Of a stretch of DNA of 64,000 bases, positions 46,969 to 55,121 are shown one piece after another. The notes beneath the pieces are model-generated. The model had not been told where the DNA came from. It worked only from the letters and a program-made list of their open reading frames with translations, and searched no databases. The translations under genes and the position numbers were made by a program. The stretch's first letter is position 1. Each line of letters begins with the position of its first letter. Origin of the DNA: Agromyces bracchium (GTDB lineage: Bacteria; Actinomycetota; Actinomycetes; Actinomycetales; Microbacteriaceae); contig NZ_WMLB01000033.1 of assembly GCF_009709675.1 (NCBI RefSeq), forward strand, positions 62,001 to 126,000, read 5' to 3'.

Positions 46969-48033
46969 ATGGACCTGAACGCGCTCCGCATCGCCGTCGT
47001 CGGCACCGGTGCGAACGGCGCGTCGATCGGCGCCGACCTGATCCGTGCCGGACTCGACGTGACCTTCATCGAGCAGTGGCCCGCGCACGTCGAGGCGATG
47101 CGGGCCGACGGGCTGACCGTGCACCTGCCGGACGAGACCCAAGTGACTCCGGTCGAGGCGTACCACCTCTGCCAGGTCGCCGAGCTGCGGACCACCTTCG
47201 ACCTGGTGTTCACCTCGGTCAAGACCTATGACACACGGTGGGCATGCGAACTCATGAAGCCGGTCATGCGCGACGACTCGGTCATGGTGGGCCTCCAGAA
47301 CGGCATGACGATCGATGCGGTCGGCGACATCCTCGGCGCCCACCGGTCGATCGGGGCGGTCCTCGGGATCGCGGCGAACATGTTCGAGCCCGGGGTGGTC
47401 GTGCGCCAGGTCCCGCCGTCCGGCACGTGGTTCACGGTCGGCACGATGGACGGTCGCCGCACCGAACGCCTCGAGCAGGTCGCCGCGGCGCTCGCCCACG
47501 CGGGCGTCACCGAGGTCAGCGACGACATCCGCTCGTCGAAGTGGATGAAGCTCATCGCCAACATCCCCGAGATGCTCCCGTCGGCGATCCTCGGCGTGCC
47601 GCTGCTCGCCGCCGTCGCGCTCGAGGGCGTGCGCTCCGTGATGGACGCGGCCTCCCGAGAGGCCTACGCGCTGGCCACGGACCTCGGAATCCGCATGCTG
47701 CCCGTTCTCGGCAAGACGGTCGAGCAGGTCCCGGACTCCGACCAGTACGCGCTGGACCTTCTCGACGTCGTGCTCGAGCGCTTCTCGCTGCCCGACACGC
47801 GCGTGGCCGTGCTGCAGGACTGGGACAAGGGCCGTCGAGCCGAGCTCGACGCGTTCAGCGGCTACATCGTCGCGAAGCGGGCCGCGATCGGCGGCCGGGC
47901 GCCGGTGAACGAGGCGATCCTGGGCCTCGCGGAACGGATCGAGGCCGGGGAGCTCTCCCCGTCGCCCGACAACGCGGCGAGCCTCGTGGCGTCGGCGGCG
48001 TCTGCCGCTGCGGACGCGATTCAGCGTTCGTAG
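46969..48033 (+). CDS. Ketopantoate-reductase-family dehydrogenase, paralogue 3
   Basis: 354 residues. Rossmann motif IAVVGTGANGASIGADL, KTYDTRWACEL, VGLQNGMT and VAVLQDWDKGRRAELDAFSG are conserved. The catalytic segment reads SSKWMKLIANIPEML: Lys and Asn are kept but the AAE shared by the other two is changed to IPE, so it is the most divergent copy. GAGGAGG precedes the ATG, two bases after paralogue 2. Its last 13 bases overlap the convergent Dabb gene. Confidence 0.85.
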   Translation: MDLNALRIAVVGTGANGASIGADLIRAGLDVTFIEQWPAHVEAMRADGLTVHLPDETQVTPVEAYHLCQVAELRTTFDLVFTSVKTYDTRWACELMKPVMRDDSVMVGLQNGMTIDAVGDILGAHRSIGAVLGIAANMFEPGVVVRQVPPSGTWFTVGTMDGRRTERLEQVAAALAHAGVTEVSDDIRSSKWMKLIANIPEMLPSAILGVPLLAAVALEGVRSVMDAASREAYALATDLGIRMLPVLGKTVEQVPDSDQYALDLLDVVLERFSLPDTRVAVLQDWDKGRRAELDAFSGYIVAKRAAIGGRAPVNEAILGLAERIEAGELSPSPDNAASLVASAASAAADAIQRS

Positions 48034-48320
48034 TCGACAACCGCGCGTTCGGCCACGATCGCATCAATGGTCGCGACCGCCCGTCGGTGCGCCGGGTGGT
48101 CCTGATAGCGGGCGAGATCGTCCCACGAGTCGTGCTCGGTCTCGAGCACCGCGTGCCAGTGCCGATCGATCGTCCCGGGGTCGGCCGAGACGCGGAGGCT
48201 CAGCACGCCGGGCACGGATGTCGCGAGCGGTTCCAGCGCGTCGCGCAGGGTCTCGAATGGGCGGGGCACGGCTCCGGGGACGGGATCGGTCAGCTTGAAC
48301 AGCACGACGTGGCGGATCAT
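48021..48320 (-). CDS. Dabb-domain protein
   Basis: 99-residue stress-responsive A/B-barrel protein (ferredoxin-like dimeric fold). Family marks are the MIRHVVLFKL start, the central HWHAVLETEHDSWDDLARYQDHPAH and a short C-terminal helix. Dabb proteins include small cyclases, decarboxylases and isomerases in catabolic clusters. Its ATG overlaps the stop of the dehydrogenase upstream (ATGA); its 3' end overlaps the convergent paralogue-3 gene. Confidence 0.88.
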   Translation of the reverse strand: MIRHVVLFKLTDPVPGAVPRPFETLRDALEPLATSVPGVLSLRVSADPGTIDRHWHAVLETEHDSWDDLARYQDHPAHRRAVATIDAIVAERAVVDYER

Positions 48321-49231
48321 GCGATGCCCATCTCGTCTCCGAGGGAGCCCCGGGTTCGTCGAGCCCTCGTGACTTCTGCGACCGCCGACCAGTCGAGTTC
48401 GCGCAGTGCGGGGTCGGCGAGTGCCGCCTCGAACACGTCCCGCAGGACCGGCGCGACCGGGAGGGTCACTCCGAGCGAATCGGCGGCACCCTCGGCCAGG
48501 GAGAGATCCTTCAGCCCGAGTGACATCGCGAAGCCCACGGGCTCGTAGCGGCGGCCGGCGATGAGCGGGCCGTAACCTCGATGGGCCGAGCCGCTGAACG
48601 CGGTGTGGGTCAGGATGTCCACGAACTCCTGGGGATCGATCCGCGCCGACTCGACGAGCACCACCGACTCCGCGATCGACTGCAGGGCATTGATGATCGA
48701 GTAGTTCACCGCGATCTTCACGATGCTCGCCATCTTCGGATCGGCGCCGAGGTTCCAGACGCGCTGGCCGAGACGTTCGAGCGTGGGCATGCCGGCGTCG
48801 ATCGCGGCGGCGTCGCCGGATACGACGACGAGGAGCGCGCCCGTGGATGCGACGGTCGACCTGCCGAGCACAGGGGCCTGCACGTAGCCGATTCCGCGGC
48901 GTGCGTGTCGCTCCGCGAGCTCGCTCGCGGCGGTGGGGCTGATGGTCGCATGGTTCACATGGACCCGCCCGGGCGGGATCCCAGCGAGAAGCCGATCGTC
49001 GAACAGCGAGAGGACGGCCTCGTCATCGGTGAGCATCGAATGGACGACACGGGCTCGCGAGAAGACCTCGTCGGGAGACGCCGCGGTGCCGATGGCGAAC
49101 CGTTCGGCAAGTTCCTCCGCGCGGCCGGGGCTTCGGTTCCAAGCGACGACATCGACGCCCTCGTCGACGAGCCGCTCCACCATTCCGCGACCCATCGCGC
49201 CCAGGCCGAGGAAGCCCACTTCCAGATCCAC
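48317..49231 (-). CDS. 3-hydroxyisobutyrate-dehydrogenase-family protein
   Basis: 304-residue beta-hydroxyacid dehydrogenase. Rossmann start VGFLGLGAMGRGMVERL, VNHATISPTAASELAERHARRG (substrate loop), QAPVLGRSTVASTGALLVVVSG, and the catalytic Lys in MASIVKIAVNYSIIN. GLKDLSLAEGAADSLG follows as expected. ATG 49261 gives a 10-residue longer form; GTG 49231 is preferred because GAGGAGG lies 6 bases upstream and the start then aligns with the family. Co-translated with the Dabb gene. Confidence 0.87.
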   Translation of the reverse strand: MDLEVGFLGLGAMGRGMVERLVDEGVDVVAWNRSPGRAEELAERFAIGTAASPDEVFSRARVVHSMLTDDEAVLSLFDDRLLAGIPPGRVHVNHATISPTAASELAERHARRGIGYVQAPVLGRSTVASTGALLVVVSGDAAAIDAGMPTLERLGQRVWNLGADPKMASIVKIAVNYSIINALQSIAESVVLVESARIDPQEFVDILTHTAFSGSAHRGYGPLIAGRRYEPVGFAMSLGLKDLSLAEGAADSLGVTLPVAPVLRDVFEAALADPALRELDWSAVAEVTRARRTRGSLGDEMGIA

Positions 49232-49274
49232 GTCGACCTCCTCGCAGCGGTTTCTCCGCATCACCGTCCAATTT

Positions 49275-49305
49275 GTACAGTAACGTTGAACAGGGTCCGA
49301 TGCAA
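49275..49305 (-). promoter_or_regulatory. Promoter and operator of the hydroxyacid dehydrogenase operon
   Basis: On the minus strand TTGCAT (49305-49300), a 17-base spacer and TACTGT (49282-49277) make a clear promoter. The island-type palindrome GTACAGTAACGTTGAAC (49275-49291, one arm mismatch) covers the -10 box and half of the spacer, a classical repression geometry. Confidence 0.72.
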
Positions 49306-49361
49306 ACGCCGGAATCCGAGCAATTGCGGTGACGTCGGCTATCATTGCCGCACGGAAACAT

Positions 49362-49378
49362 GTTCAGCAGTGCTGAAA
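49362..49378. promoter_or_regulatory. Island-type operator upstream of the XRE-cupin gene
   Basis: GTTCAGCAGTGCTGAAA fits GTTCA-N7-TGAAC with one mismatch; its inner 15 bases TTCAGCAGTGCTGAA are a perfect odd palindrome. It lies 36 bases before the XRE-cupin start and 17 bases downstream of a TATCAT box (49340-49345), consistent with autoregulation. Confidence 0.68.
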
Positions 49379-49414
49379 GATCACTGCGAACCACGGGGCA
49401 GGAGAATACGGCTG

Positions 49415-50167
49415 ATGCAATTGGATGTCGGGTCGGAACTCCGCCGCGTGCGGGAGTCGCGGAAGCTCAGTCTCCGCAATGTCGCAGGCGCCGTGGGCGT
49501 TTCCGCGAGCCTGCTGTCGCAGGTCGAGACGGGGAAGACCCAGCCGTCGGTGAGTACCCTCTACGCGCTCGTGAACTACCTCGGCATCTCGCTCGATGGG
49601 CTGATGGGCACGAGTCGTGCCGGGGCGCCGTCACTCGGCGTCGCGAACCCCGCCGTCGAGTCGACGCCGTCGGGCACCAGGTCGAGCGATGCGGTGGTCC
49701 AGCGTCGCGAGGACAACCCGGTGATCGAGATGGAGAACGGCGTCACCTGGGAGCGACTCGCCGTCGGCGCGAGTTCCGTGGCGGACCCGCTCATCGTGAC
49801 CTACGAGCCGTCCGCGTCCAGTTCCATGGAGGGCAAGATGATGCGTCATGCGGGGCTGGAGTACGGCGTCCTGCTCGAGGGCGCGTTGACCTTGCGCATC
49901 GACTTCGACACCTATGAGCTCGCACCGGGCGACTCGTTCTGCTTCGACTCGGGTCGCCCGCATCTCTACGTGAACCAGTCCGATCAGCCGGCGCGAGGCA
50001 TCTGGTTCGTGATCGGCCGACGTGACATGTCGTACCAGTCGCTCGCGGACCTGGGCCACGAGCAGCCGGGTGATCCGCGCCCGATCGCCTCGGCCGTCGA
50101 TGTCCTCCATGCGATGAAGTCGATGCGCTCCGCCCCGAGCGCCGGCGCCGACGGTCCCGGGGCCTGA
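49415..50167 (+). CDS. XRE-family regulator with C-terminal cupin
   Basis: 250-residue regulator. The N-terminal helix-turn-helix is typical (residues 5-60: LRRVRESRKLSLRNVAGAVG, then VSASLLSQVETGKTQPSVSTLY). A linker of about 60 residues leads to a cupin ligand-binding domain (EYGVLLEGALTLRIDFDTYEL and GDSFCFDSGRPHLYVN). XRE-cupin proteins usually sense a pathway metabolite. Its own promoter carries the 17-bp palindrome that recurs upstream of three other island units, so it is the best candidate for that regulon's regulator (inference). AGGAGA precedes the ATG. Confidence 0.9.
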   Translation: MQLDVGSELRRVRESRKLSLRNVAGAVGVSASLLSQVETGKTQPSVSTLYALVNYLGISLDGLMGTSRAGAPSLGVANPAVESTPSGTRSSDAVVQRREDNPVIEMENGVTWERLAVGASSVADPLIVTYEPSASSSMEGKMMRHAGLEYGVLLEGALTLRIDFDTYELAPGDSFCFDSGRPHLYVNQSDQPARGIWFVIGRRDMSYQSLADLGHEQPGDPRPIASAVDVLHAMKSMRSAPSAGADGPGA

Positions 50168-50182
50168 CGCGGACCGCGCTCC

Positions 50183-50863
50183 TCATCCGGAGGTCGTGAA
50201 GACCTCCGGATGCCGCGAAAGCAGCCTCCGCGTACGCCGGATGTGACCTTCGATCGTGCGCGCGGCGCCTTCGACATCCCCTTCGCGGAGTGCGACGACC
50301 ATCAGGTGATGCTCGTCGTGCATGATCCGTCTGGTGTCCGCGTCGGCCAGTACGGTGTACGCGCGGCGGTAGGGCTGGGTAAGGTTCCAGAGCCGTTCGA
50401 CCAGGTCGCCGAGCATGAGCGTCTCGGCGCGAGAGTAGCTGAGCATGTGGAACTCGCGATCGACGCGCACGAACTCGCCGACGTCGTCGGTCGAGGACAT
50501 CGCCGCCGCGAGCTCCTCGAGGCGGTCGAGGTCGGCCTCCGACAGGTGGGGCGCAGAGTGCGCGAGCAGGAGCGGCTCCAACCGCTCGCGCGTCTGGTAG
50601 ACCTCTTCGCACTCGGCGAGGGTGAGCCGGGAGACCCAGGCCCCGGCGTTCGGCACGAGTGTCACCAGACCCTCCGCCTCGAGCGATTTCAGGGCCTCGC
50701 GCACCGGAACTCGGCTCGCGCCGAAGCGCTCGGCGATCTCCTCCTGGCGCAGGCGCGAACCCGGGGCGAGGTCGCCGTGCGCGATCGCGTCGCGGATGCC
50801 GCTGGCGACGCGCATCGCGGCATTGCCGTCGCGCGACGCCGGCGCTTGCAGGTCCGACGTCAT
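50183..50863 (-). CDS. GntR-family regulator, FCD type
   Basis: 226-residue FadR-subfamily regulator. The winged HTH is near residues 17-75 (GDLAPGSRLRQEEIAERFGA, SRVPVREALKSLEAEGLV). The all-helical FCD effector domain has the metal-site pattern VDREFHMLSYS (Asp, His), HDEHHLMVVALREGDVEGA (His) and EGHIRRTRR (His). Effectors of FCD proteins are mostly carboxylic acids. ATGA overlap with the VOC gene upstream. The likely target is the palindrome in the E1/E2 promoter 600 bases away. Confidence 0.92.
   Translation of the reverse strand: MTSDLQAPASRDGNAAMRVASGIRDAIAHGDLAPGSRLRQEEIAERFGASRVPVREALKSLEAEGLVTLVPNAGAWVSRLTLAECEEVYQTRERLEPLLLAHSAPHLSEADLDRLEELAAAMSSTDDVGEFVRVDREFHMLSYSRAETLMLGDLVERLWNLTQPYRRAYTVLADADTRRIMHDEHHLMVVALREGDVEGAARTIEGHIRRTRRLLSRHPEVFTTSG
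50184..50212. terminator. Hairpin between XRE-cupin and GntR genes
   Basis: CATCCGGAGGTC (50184-50195) and GACCTCCGGATG (50201-50212) form a perfect 12-bp stem with a GTGAA loop. It lies 16 bases after the XRE stop and within the last ten codons of the convergent GntR gene, so it can act on the plus-strand transcript. Confidence 0.65.
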
Positions 50864-51384
50864 GCGAGTGGATCCCGAGGGTCCCAGAGCTTGACGGTGG
50901 ACCCCGCCTCATAGGCCTTGCCCTGCGGGAAGCTCACGAGCTCCAACTGCATCCCCCAAGGGGCGAGGAAGTAGACCCAGCGCTGCCCCTCGCTCGCGTT
51001 CCGACTCGCGGTCGGATCTCCGAGGATGCGCACGCCGTGCTCGCGAAGGTGGGTGATCGCCGCGTCGAGATCGTCGACGTAGAACGCGAGGTGGTGACCG
51101 CCGATGTCGCTGTTGCGCGGCTGCGAGGCTTGACCGTCCGCCGGCTCCCACTGGAAGACCTCGAAGTTCGGCCCGTGTCCGCAGCGGAAGAATCGCAGCT
51201 CGCGCATCACGGATCGCGGGTGGACGTTGAGGTGCTCGGCCATCCATTCGTCTTCCCGCTGGAACGGACCGAGCGTGTAGACGTACTCGCAACCGATGAC
51301 GTCCACGAAGAAGCGGTGCGCCTCGTCGAGGTCCGGGACCGTGAACCCGATGTGCTCAGTTCCCCTCAAGCCCGGCAAACCCAT
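50860..51384 (-). CDS. VOC-family dioxygenase-like protein
   Basis: 174-residue vicinal-oxygen-chelate protein. Metal-ligand candidates: GTEHIGFTVPDL (His), FEVFQWEP (Glu), GGHHLAFYVDD (His) and MQLELVSFPQG (Glu). Longer than the VOC protein at 32329 and not closely similar. Its stop overlaps the GntR start. Leftward transcription begins in the same gap that carries the E1/E2 promoter, so VOC-GntR and E1-E2 are divergent. Confidence 0.85.
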   Translation of the reverse strand: MGLPGLRGTEHIGFTVPDLDEAHRFFVDVIGCEYVYTLGPFQREDEWMAEHLNVHPRSVMRELRFFRCGHGPNFEVFQWEPADGQASQPRNSDIGGHHLAFYVDDLDAAITHLREHGVRILGDPTASRNASEGQRWVYFLAPWGMQLELVSFPQGKAYEAGSTVKLWDPRDPLA

Positions 51385-51466
51385 GATCCACCCTTCCGTC
51401 GACGGCGACTGGATGCAATTCTAGCCCCAGAGTGGACGTCGGCGGAACCATCGGCCATTCCTGGTC

Positions 51467-51495
51467 TTGGATTGGATCCAATCATGGAGTAGCAT
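51467..51495 (+). promoter_or_regulatory. E1/E2 promoter with GntR-type palindrome
   Basis: TTGGAT (51467-51472), a 17-base spacer and TAGCAT (51490-51495). ATTGGATCCAAT (51471-51482), a perfect 12-bp palindrome, overlaps the -35 end and spacer, the expected place for repression by the divergently placed FCD-GntR protein (inference). Confidence 0.7.
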
Positions 51496-51551
51496 GATCG
51501 CATCGCCCACGCACAGCCGCGTCGGGCGGCCGCCGACGGAGGACCGCAGCC

Positions 51552-53738
51552 ATGCCGAGACGACGACGCCTCGAAACCACCCCCGAGTGGGTCGAACTCA
51601 CGACGACCGCAGCGGACTGGAAGAGCGCCGACCCGGCACTCCTCGAGACGATGCTGGGTCAGCTCCACCTGATCCGCGCGTTCGAGGAGCGCGTGCTCGA
51701 GCTCGCCGCCGACGGCCTGGTCCATGGTCCGGCGCACTCGTCGATCGGGCAGGAGGGGGGCGCCGTCGGTTCGATCGTCGCGTTGCGGTCGACCGACGCC
51801 GTCAACGGTTCGCACCGAGGTCATCACCAGTTCCTCGCGAAGGCCATCACGCATGCCTCCGCTGGGCGGCTCGATCTCGGGCGGCTGGTCACCGACGACG
51901 TGCAGGCCGTGCTTCAGCGCACCCTCGCCGAGATCCTCGGACTCGCGCAGGGCTTCTGCCGCGGCCGAGGCGGTTCCATGCACCTGCAGTGGTTCGAGGC
52001 CGGCGCGCTCGGCACGAACGCGATCGTCGGCGGCGGCGCGCCGATGGCGACCGGAAACGCCTGGGCGCAGAAGCATGCGGGCACGACCGACCTCACGATC
52101 AACTACTTCGGCGACGGCGCCGCGCAGATCGGCTCGGTGCTCGAGTCGATGAACCTCGCTGCCGCGTGGAAGCTCCCCGTCTGCTTCTTCATCGAGAACA
52201 ACCTCTACGCGGTCTCGACGCGCATCGAGGAGGCCGTCGCCGACACCCGCCTCTCTGTTCGCGGCCAGGGTTTCGGCATCCCGTCGTGGCGGGTCGACGG
52301 CATGGACCCGCTGGCGGTGCACCTCGCGATGCAGGAGGCCGCCGAGGTCATGCGCTCGGGCGGCGGACCGGTCATCGTCGAGGCCGAGGTCTACCGGTAC
52401 TTCCACCAGAACGGCCCGTACCCGGGCAGCGCCTTCGGCTACCGCACGAAGGAGGAGGAGGCGGAGTGGCGCGAGCGCGACCCGCTCGAGCGCGTCGCGA
52501 CCGAGCTCATCCGCCTGGGCCGGCTGACCCGCGAGCAGGTCGACGCCGTGCGCGAGCAGGCGGTCGCCGCGATGGACGCCGCCACCCGCGAACTGCTCGA
52601 GGACGACCCCGAGACGAAGGGGCGCCGCCGCATCCGCCCCGAACTCTGGCCCGACCCCGAGTTCGTCGACATCGGCGTGCGCGGCGACGGGAGCGAGCTC
52701 GGCGAGCTGCGCACCCTCGAGCCGACCGACGACGACCGCGAGCGCGAGAGCCTGAAGTTCGTCGACGCGGTCGCTGGCGTCATGGAGCGCCGCATGGGGG
52801 AGGACGAGCGGATCATCGTGCTCGGCGAGGACGTGCATCGGCTGAAGGGCGGTACGAACGGCGCGACGAAGGGTCTGTCGACGGCCTACCCCGAGCGCGT
52901 GCTCGGCACTCCGATCAGCGAGAACGCGTTCGCCGGCCTCGGCGGCGGTCTCGCGCTCGACGGCCGTTTCCGGCCAGTGGTCGAGTTCATGTACCCGGAC
53001 TTCATGTGGGTGGCCGCCGATCAGGTGTTCAACCAGATCGGCAAGGCCCGGCACATGTTCGGCGGCGACAATCCGGTGCCGCTCGTGCTCCGCACCAAGG
53101 TCGCCATGGGCTCGGGCTACGGCTCGCAGCACCTGATGGATCCGGCGGGGATCTTCGCGACGAGTCCCGGATGGCGCATCGTCGCCCCATCGACGGCCGA
53201 GGACTACGTCGGCCTCATGAACGCCGCGCTCGCCCTGCAGGACCCCGTGCTCGTCATCGAGCACGTCGACCTCTACAACGAGAAGGACACGATCATCGCG
53301 GGCGACCTCGACTACGTGATCCCGCCCGGCACCGCCGCCATCCGTCGCGAGGGTGCCGAGGTCACCGTCATCAGCTACCTCTCGATGGTGCGGCACAGCC
53401 TCGAGGCGATCGAGCAGACCGGCGTCGACGCCGAGCTCATCGATCTTCGCTGGCTCGACCGGGCCTCGATCGACTGGGCCACCATCGAGTCGAGCGTGAA
53501 GAAGACGAATGCGGTGCTCATCGTCGAGCAGGGTGCGCAGGGCACGTCGTACGGCGGATGGCTCGCCGACGAGATCCAGCGCCGGCTCTTCGACTGGCTG
53601 GATCAGCCCGTGCAGCGGGTCACGGGCTCCGAGACGTCGCCGTCGATCTCGAAGGTGCTGGAACGCGCGGCGATCGCCCGGACCGAGGAGGTCGTCACGG
53701 CACTCGAGACCGTGCGCGCGAACGCGGGAGGTGCGTGA
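51552..53738 (+). CDS. Fused E1 alpha-beta of a 2-oxo-acid/acetoin dehydrogenase complex
   Basis: 728-residue thiamine-diphosphate enzyme in which alpha (about 1-370) and beta (about 400-728) subunits form one chain. The alpha half has GSHRGHHQFLAKAI, RGRGGSMHL and the ThDP motif NYFGDGAAQIGSVLESMNLA to IENN (187-216). The beta half has LGEDVHRLKGGTNGATKGL, TPISENAFAGLGGGLALDG and EFMYPDFMWVAADQ. Decarboxylates a 2-oxo acid, or cleaves acetoin, passing the acyl group to E2. With butanediol-type dehydrogenases in the island, acetoin is a candidate. TGATG overlap with the E2 gene. Confidence 0.88.
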   Translation: MPRRRRLETTPEWVELTTTAADWKSADPALLETMLGQLHLIRAFEERVLELAADGLVHGPAHSSIGQEGGAVGSIVALRSTDAVNGSHRGHHQFLAKAITHASAGRLDLGRLVTDDVQAVLQRTLAEILGLAQGFCRGRGGSMHLQWFEAGALGTNAIVGGGAPMATGNAWAQKHAGTTDLTINYFGDGAAQIGSVLESMNLAAAWKLPVCFFIENNLYAVSTRIEEAVADTRLSVRGQGFGIPSWRVDGMDPLAVHLAMQEAAEVMRSGGGPVIVEAEVYRYFHQNGPYPGSAFGYRTKEEEAEWRERDPLERVATELIRLGRLTREQVDAVREQAVAAMDAATRELLEDDPETKGRRRIRPELWPDPEFVDIGVRGDGSELGELRTLEPTDDDRERESLKFVDAVAGVMERRMGEDERIIVLGEDVHRLKGGTNGATKGLSTAYPERVLGTPISENAFAGLGGGLALDGRFRPVVEFMYPDFMWVAADQVFNQIGKARHMFGGDNPVPLVLRTKVAMGSGYGSQHLMDPAGIFATSPGWRIVAPSTAEDYVGLMNAALALQDPVLVIEHVDLYNEKDTIIAGDLDYVIPPGTAAIRREGAEVTVISYLSMVRHSLEAIEQTGVDAELIDLRWLDRASIDWATIESSVKKTNAVLIVEQGAQGTSYGGWLADEIQRRLFDWLDQPVQRVTGSETSPSISKVLERAAIARTEEVVTALETVRANAGGA

Positions 53739-55105
53739 TGGCCACGACCGTCCGCATGCCCGAGGTACTCGCGAACACGACCGAAGCCGCGATCCAGTCC
53801 TGGTCGGTGGCGGTGGGCGACGCGGTCGCCGTGGGGCAGCCGCTCGCCGAGATCGAGACCGACAAGGCGGTCGTCGAGTACGCGGCGGAGGTCTCCGGCA
53901 CCGTGCTCGAGCTGCTCGTCGCCGAGGGCGACCTCGTCGACGTGGGCGCGCCGATCGCCGTGGTCGGGGAGCCCGGTGAGACGGCGACGGATGCCGCGCC
54001 CCCGCCGGCCGCGCCGACGGTTGCCGCACCCGCCGATCCCGAGTCCGCATCGCCGGTCGCCGACGCCGAAGCCGCCTTCGATGAGGTGGCCCGGGGCGTG
54101 TCGCAGCACGACCTCGCCGAGCCCGAAGCGGGCACGAACGCGGGCGGGGCCGCGGGTGGGAACTCGGCCTCCGGCCGACGGTTCATGAGTCCCCTGGTCC
54201 GACGGCTCGCCCGTGAGCACGGCATCGACCTCTCCGGGGTTTCCGGGTCGGGGCCGGAGGGGCGAATCGTCCGCAGGGACGTCGAACCCCTGATCGATGC
54301 GAAGGCCTCCGGCGCGACGGCATCCGCCCCGGCCACGACGCCGTCGACCGCGCCCGCGTCGCCGGCACCGGCCGCGGCGCCCGCGGCGACGGCATCGGCC
54401 CCCGCGCCCTCGGCGCCCGCGGCTGCCGACGCCGAGCTCATCCCGCACACGCGCATGCGGCGCACGATCGCGCGTCGTCTCGTCGAGTCGAAGACCCAGG
54501 TGCCGCACTTCTACCTCACGGCCGAGTGCCGGGTGGACCGGCTGCTCGAGTTGCGCCGCGAGCTCAACTCGTCCGGCACCCTGAAGATCTCGGTCAACGA
54601 CCTGGTGGTCAAGGCCGTCGCCGGCGCGTTCGCCGACGTGCCCGAGGCGAACCGCACGTGGACGGATGAGGGCGTGCTGCAGCATCGCACGGTCGACGTG
54701 GCGATCGCCGTCGCGATCGACGACGGACTCGTGACGCCCGTCATCCGCGGCGTCGAGGCGCTCAGCGTCTCGGAACTCGGCCGCCGCATCGCCGACCTGG
54801 CCGGGCGCGCTCGCAGCGGAGGGCTCCGCCAGCACGAGATCGAGGGCGGCAGCTTCTCGGTGTCGAACCTCGGCATGTACGGCACGCGCGAGTTCAGTGC
54901 CATCATCAATCCGCCGCACGCGGGAATCCTCGCGGTCGGCGCGGCCCGGGAGGCACCGGTCGTCGTCGACGGCGCGCTCGCGGTCGGCACCGTCATGAAC
55001 GTGGCGCTCTCGGCCGACCACAGGGTCCTGGACGGCGCCGTGGCGGCCAGGTGGCTGTCGGCGTTCGTCGCGAGGATCGAGCACCCCGTGACGATCCTCG
55101 CCTGA
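53738..55105 (+). CDS. E2 dihydrolipoyl acyltransferase
   Basis: 455-residue E2. One N-terminal lipoyl domain (EIETDKAVVEY, lipoyl Lys43), an Ala/Pro linker, a peripheral-subunit-binding domain (FMSPLVRRLAREHGIDL, GSGPEGRIVRRDV, about 147-187), a second Ala/Pro/Ser linker, and the catalytic domain with SADHRVLDGAVAARW (His428). Transfers the acyl group from E1 to CoA. No E3 gene follows; lipoamide dehydrogenase must come from elsewhere. Confidence 0.94.
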   Translation: MATTVRMPEVLANTTEAAIQSWSVAVGDAVAVGQPLAEIETDKAVVEYAAEVSGTVLELLVAEGDLVDVGAPIAVVGEPGETATDAAPPPAAPTVAAPADPESASPVADAEAAFDEVARGVSQHDLAEPEAGTNAGGAAGGNSASGRRFMSPLVRRLAREHGIDLSGVSGSGPEGRIVRRDVEPLIDAKASGATASAPATTPSTAPASPAPAAAPAATASAPAPSAPAAADAELIPHTRMRRTIARRLVESKTQVPHFYLTAECRVDRLLELRRELNSSGTLKISVNDLVVKAVAGAFADVPEANRTWTDEGVLQHRTVDVAIAVAIDDGLVTPVIRGVEALSVSELGRRIADLAGRARSGGLRQHEIEGGSFSVSNLGMYGTREFSAIINPPHAGILAVGAAREAPVVVDGALAVGTVMNVALSADHRVLDGAVAARWLSAFVARIEHPVTILA

Positions 55106-55121
55106 TCGCGGAGGCGACGGG

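Noticed and set aside
29114-55105. Mobile genomic island with integrase
   Set aside because: No integrase, transposase, tRNA boundary or flanking repeat was found around the block. The island label rests only on gene content, control motifs and start-site style.
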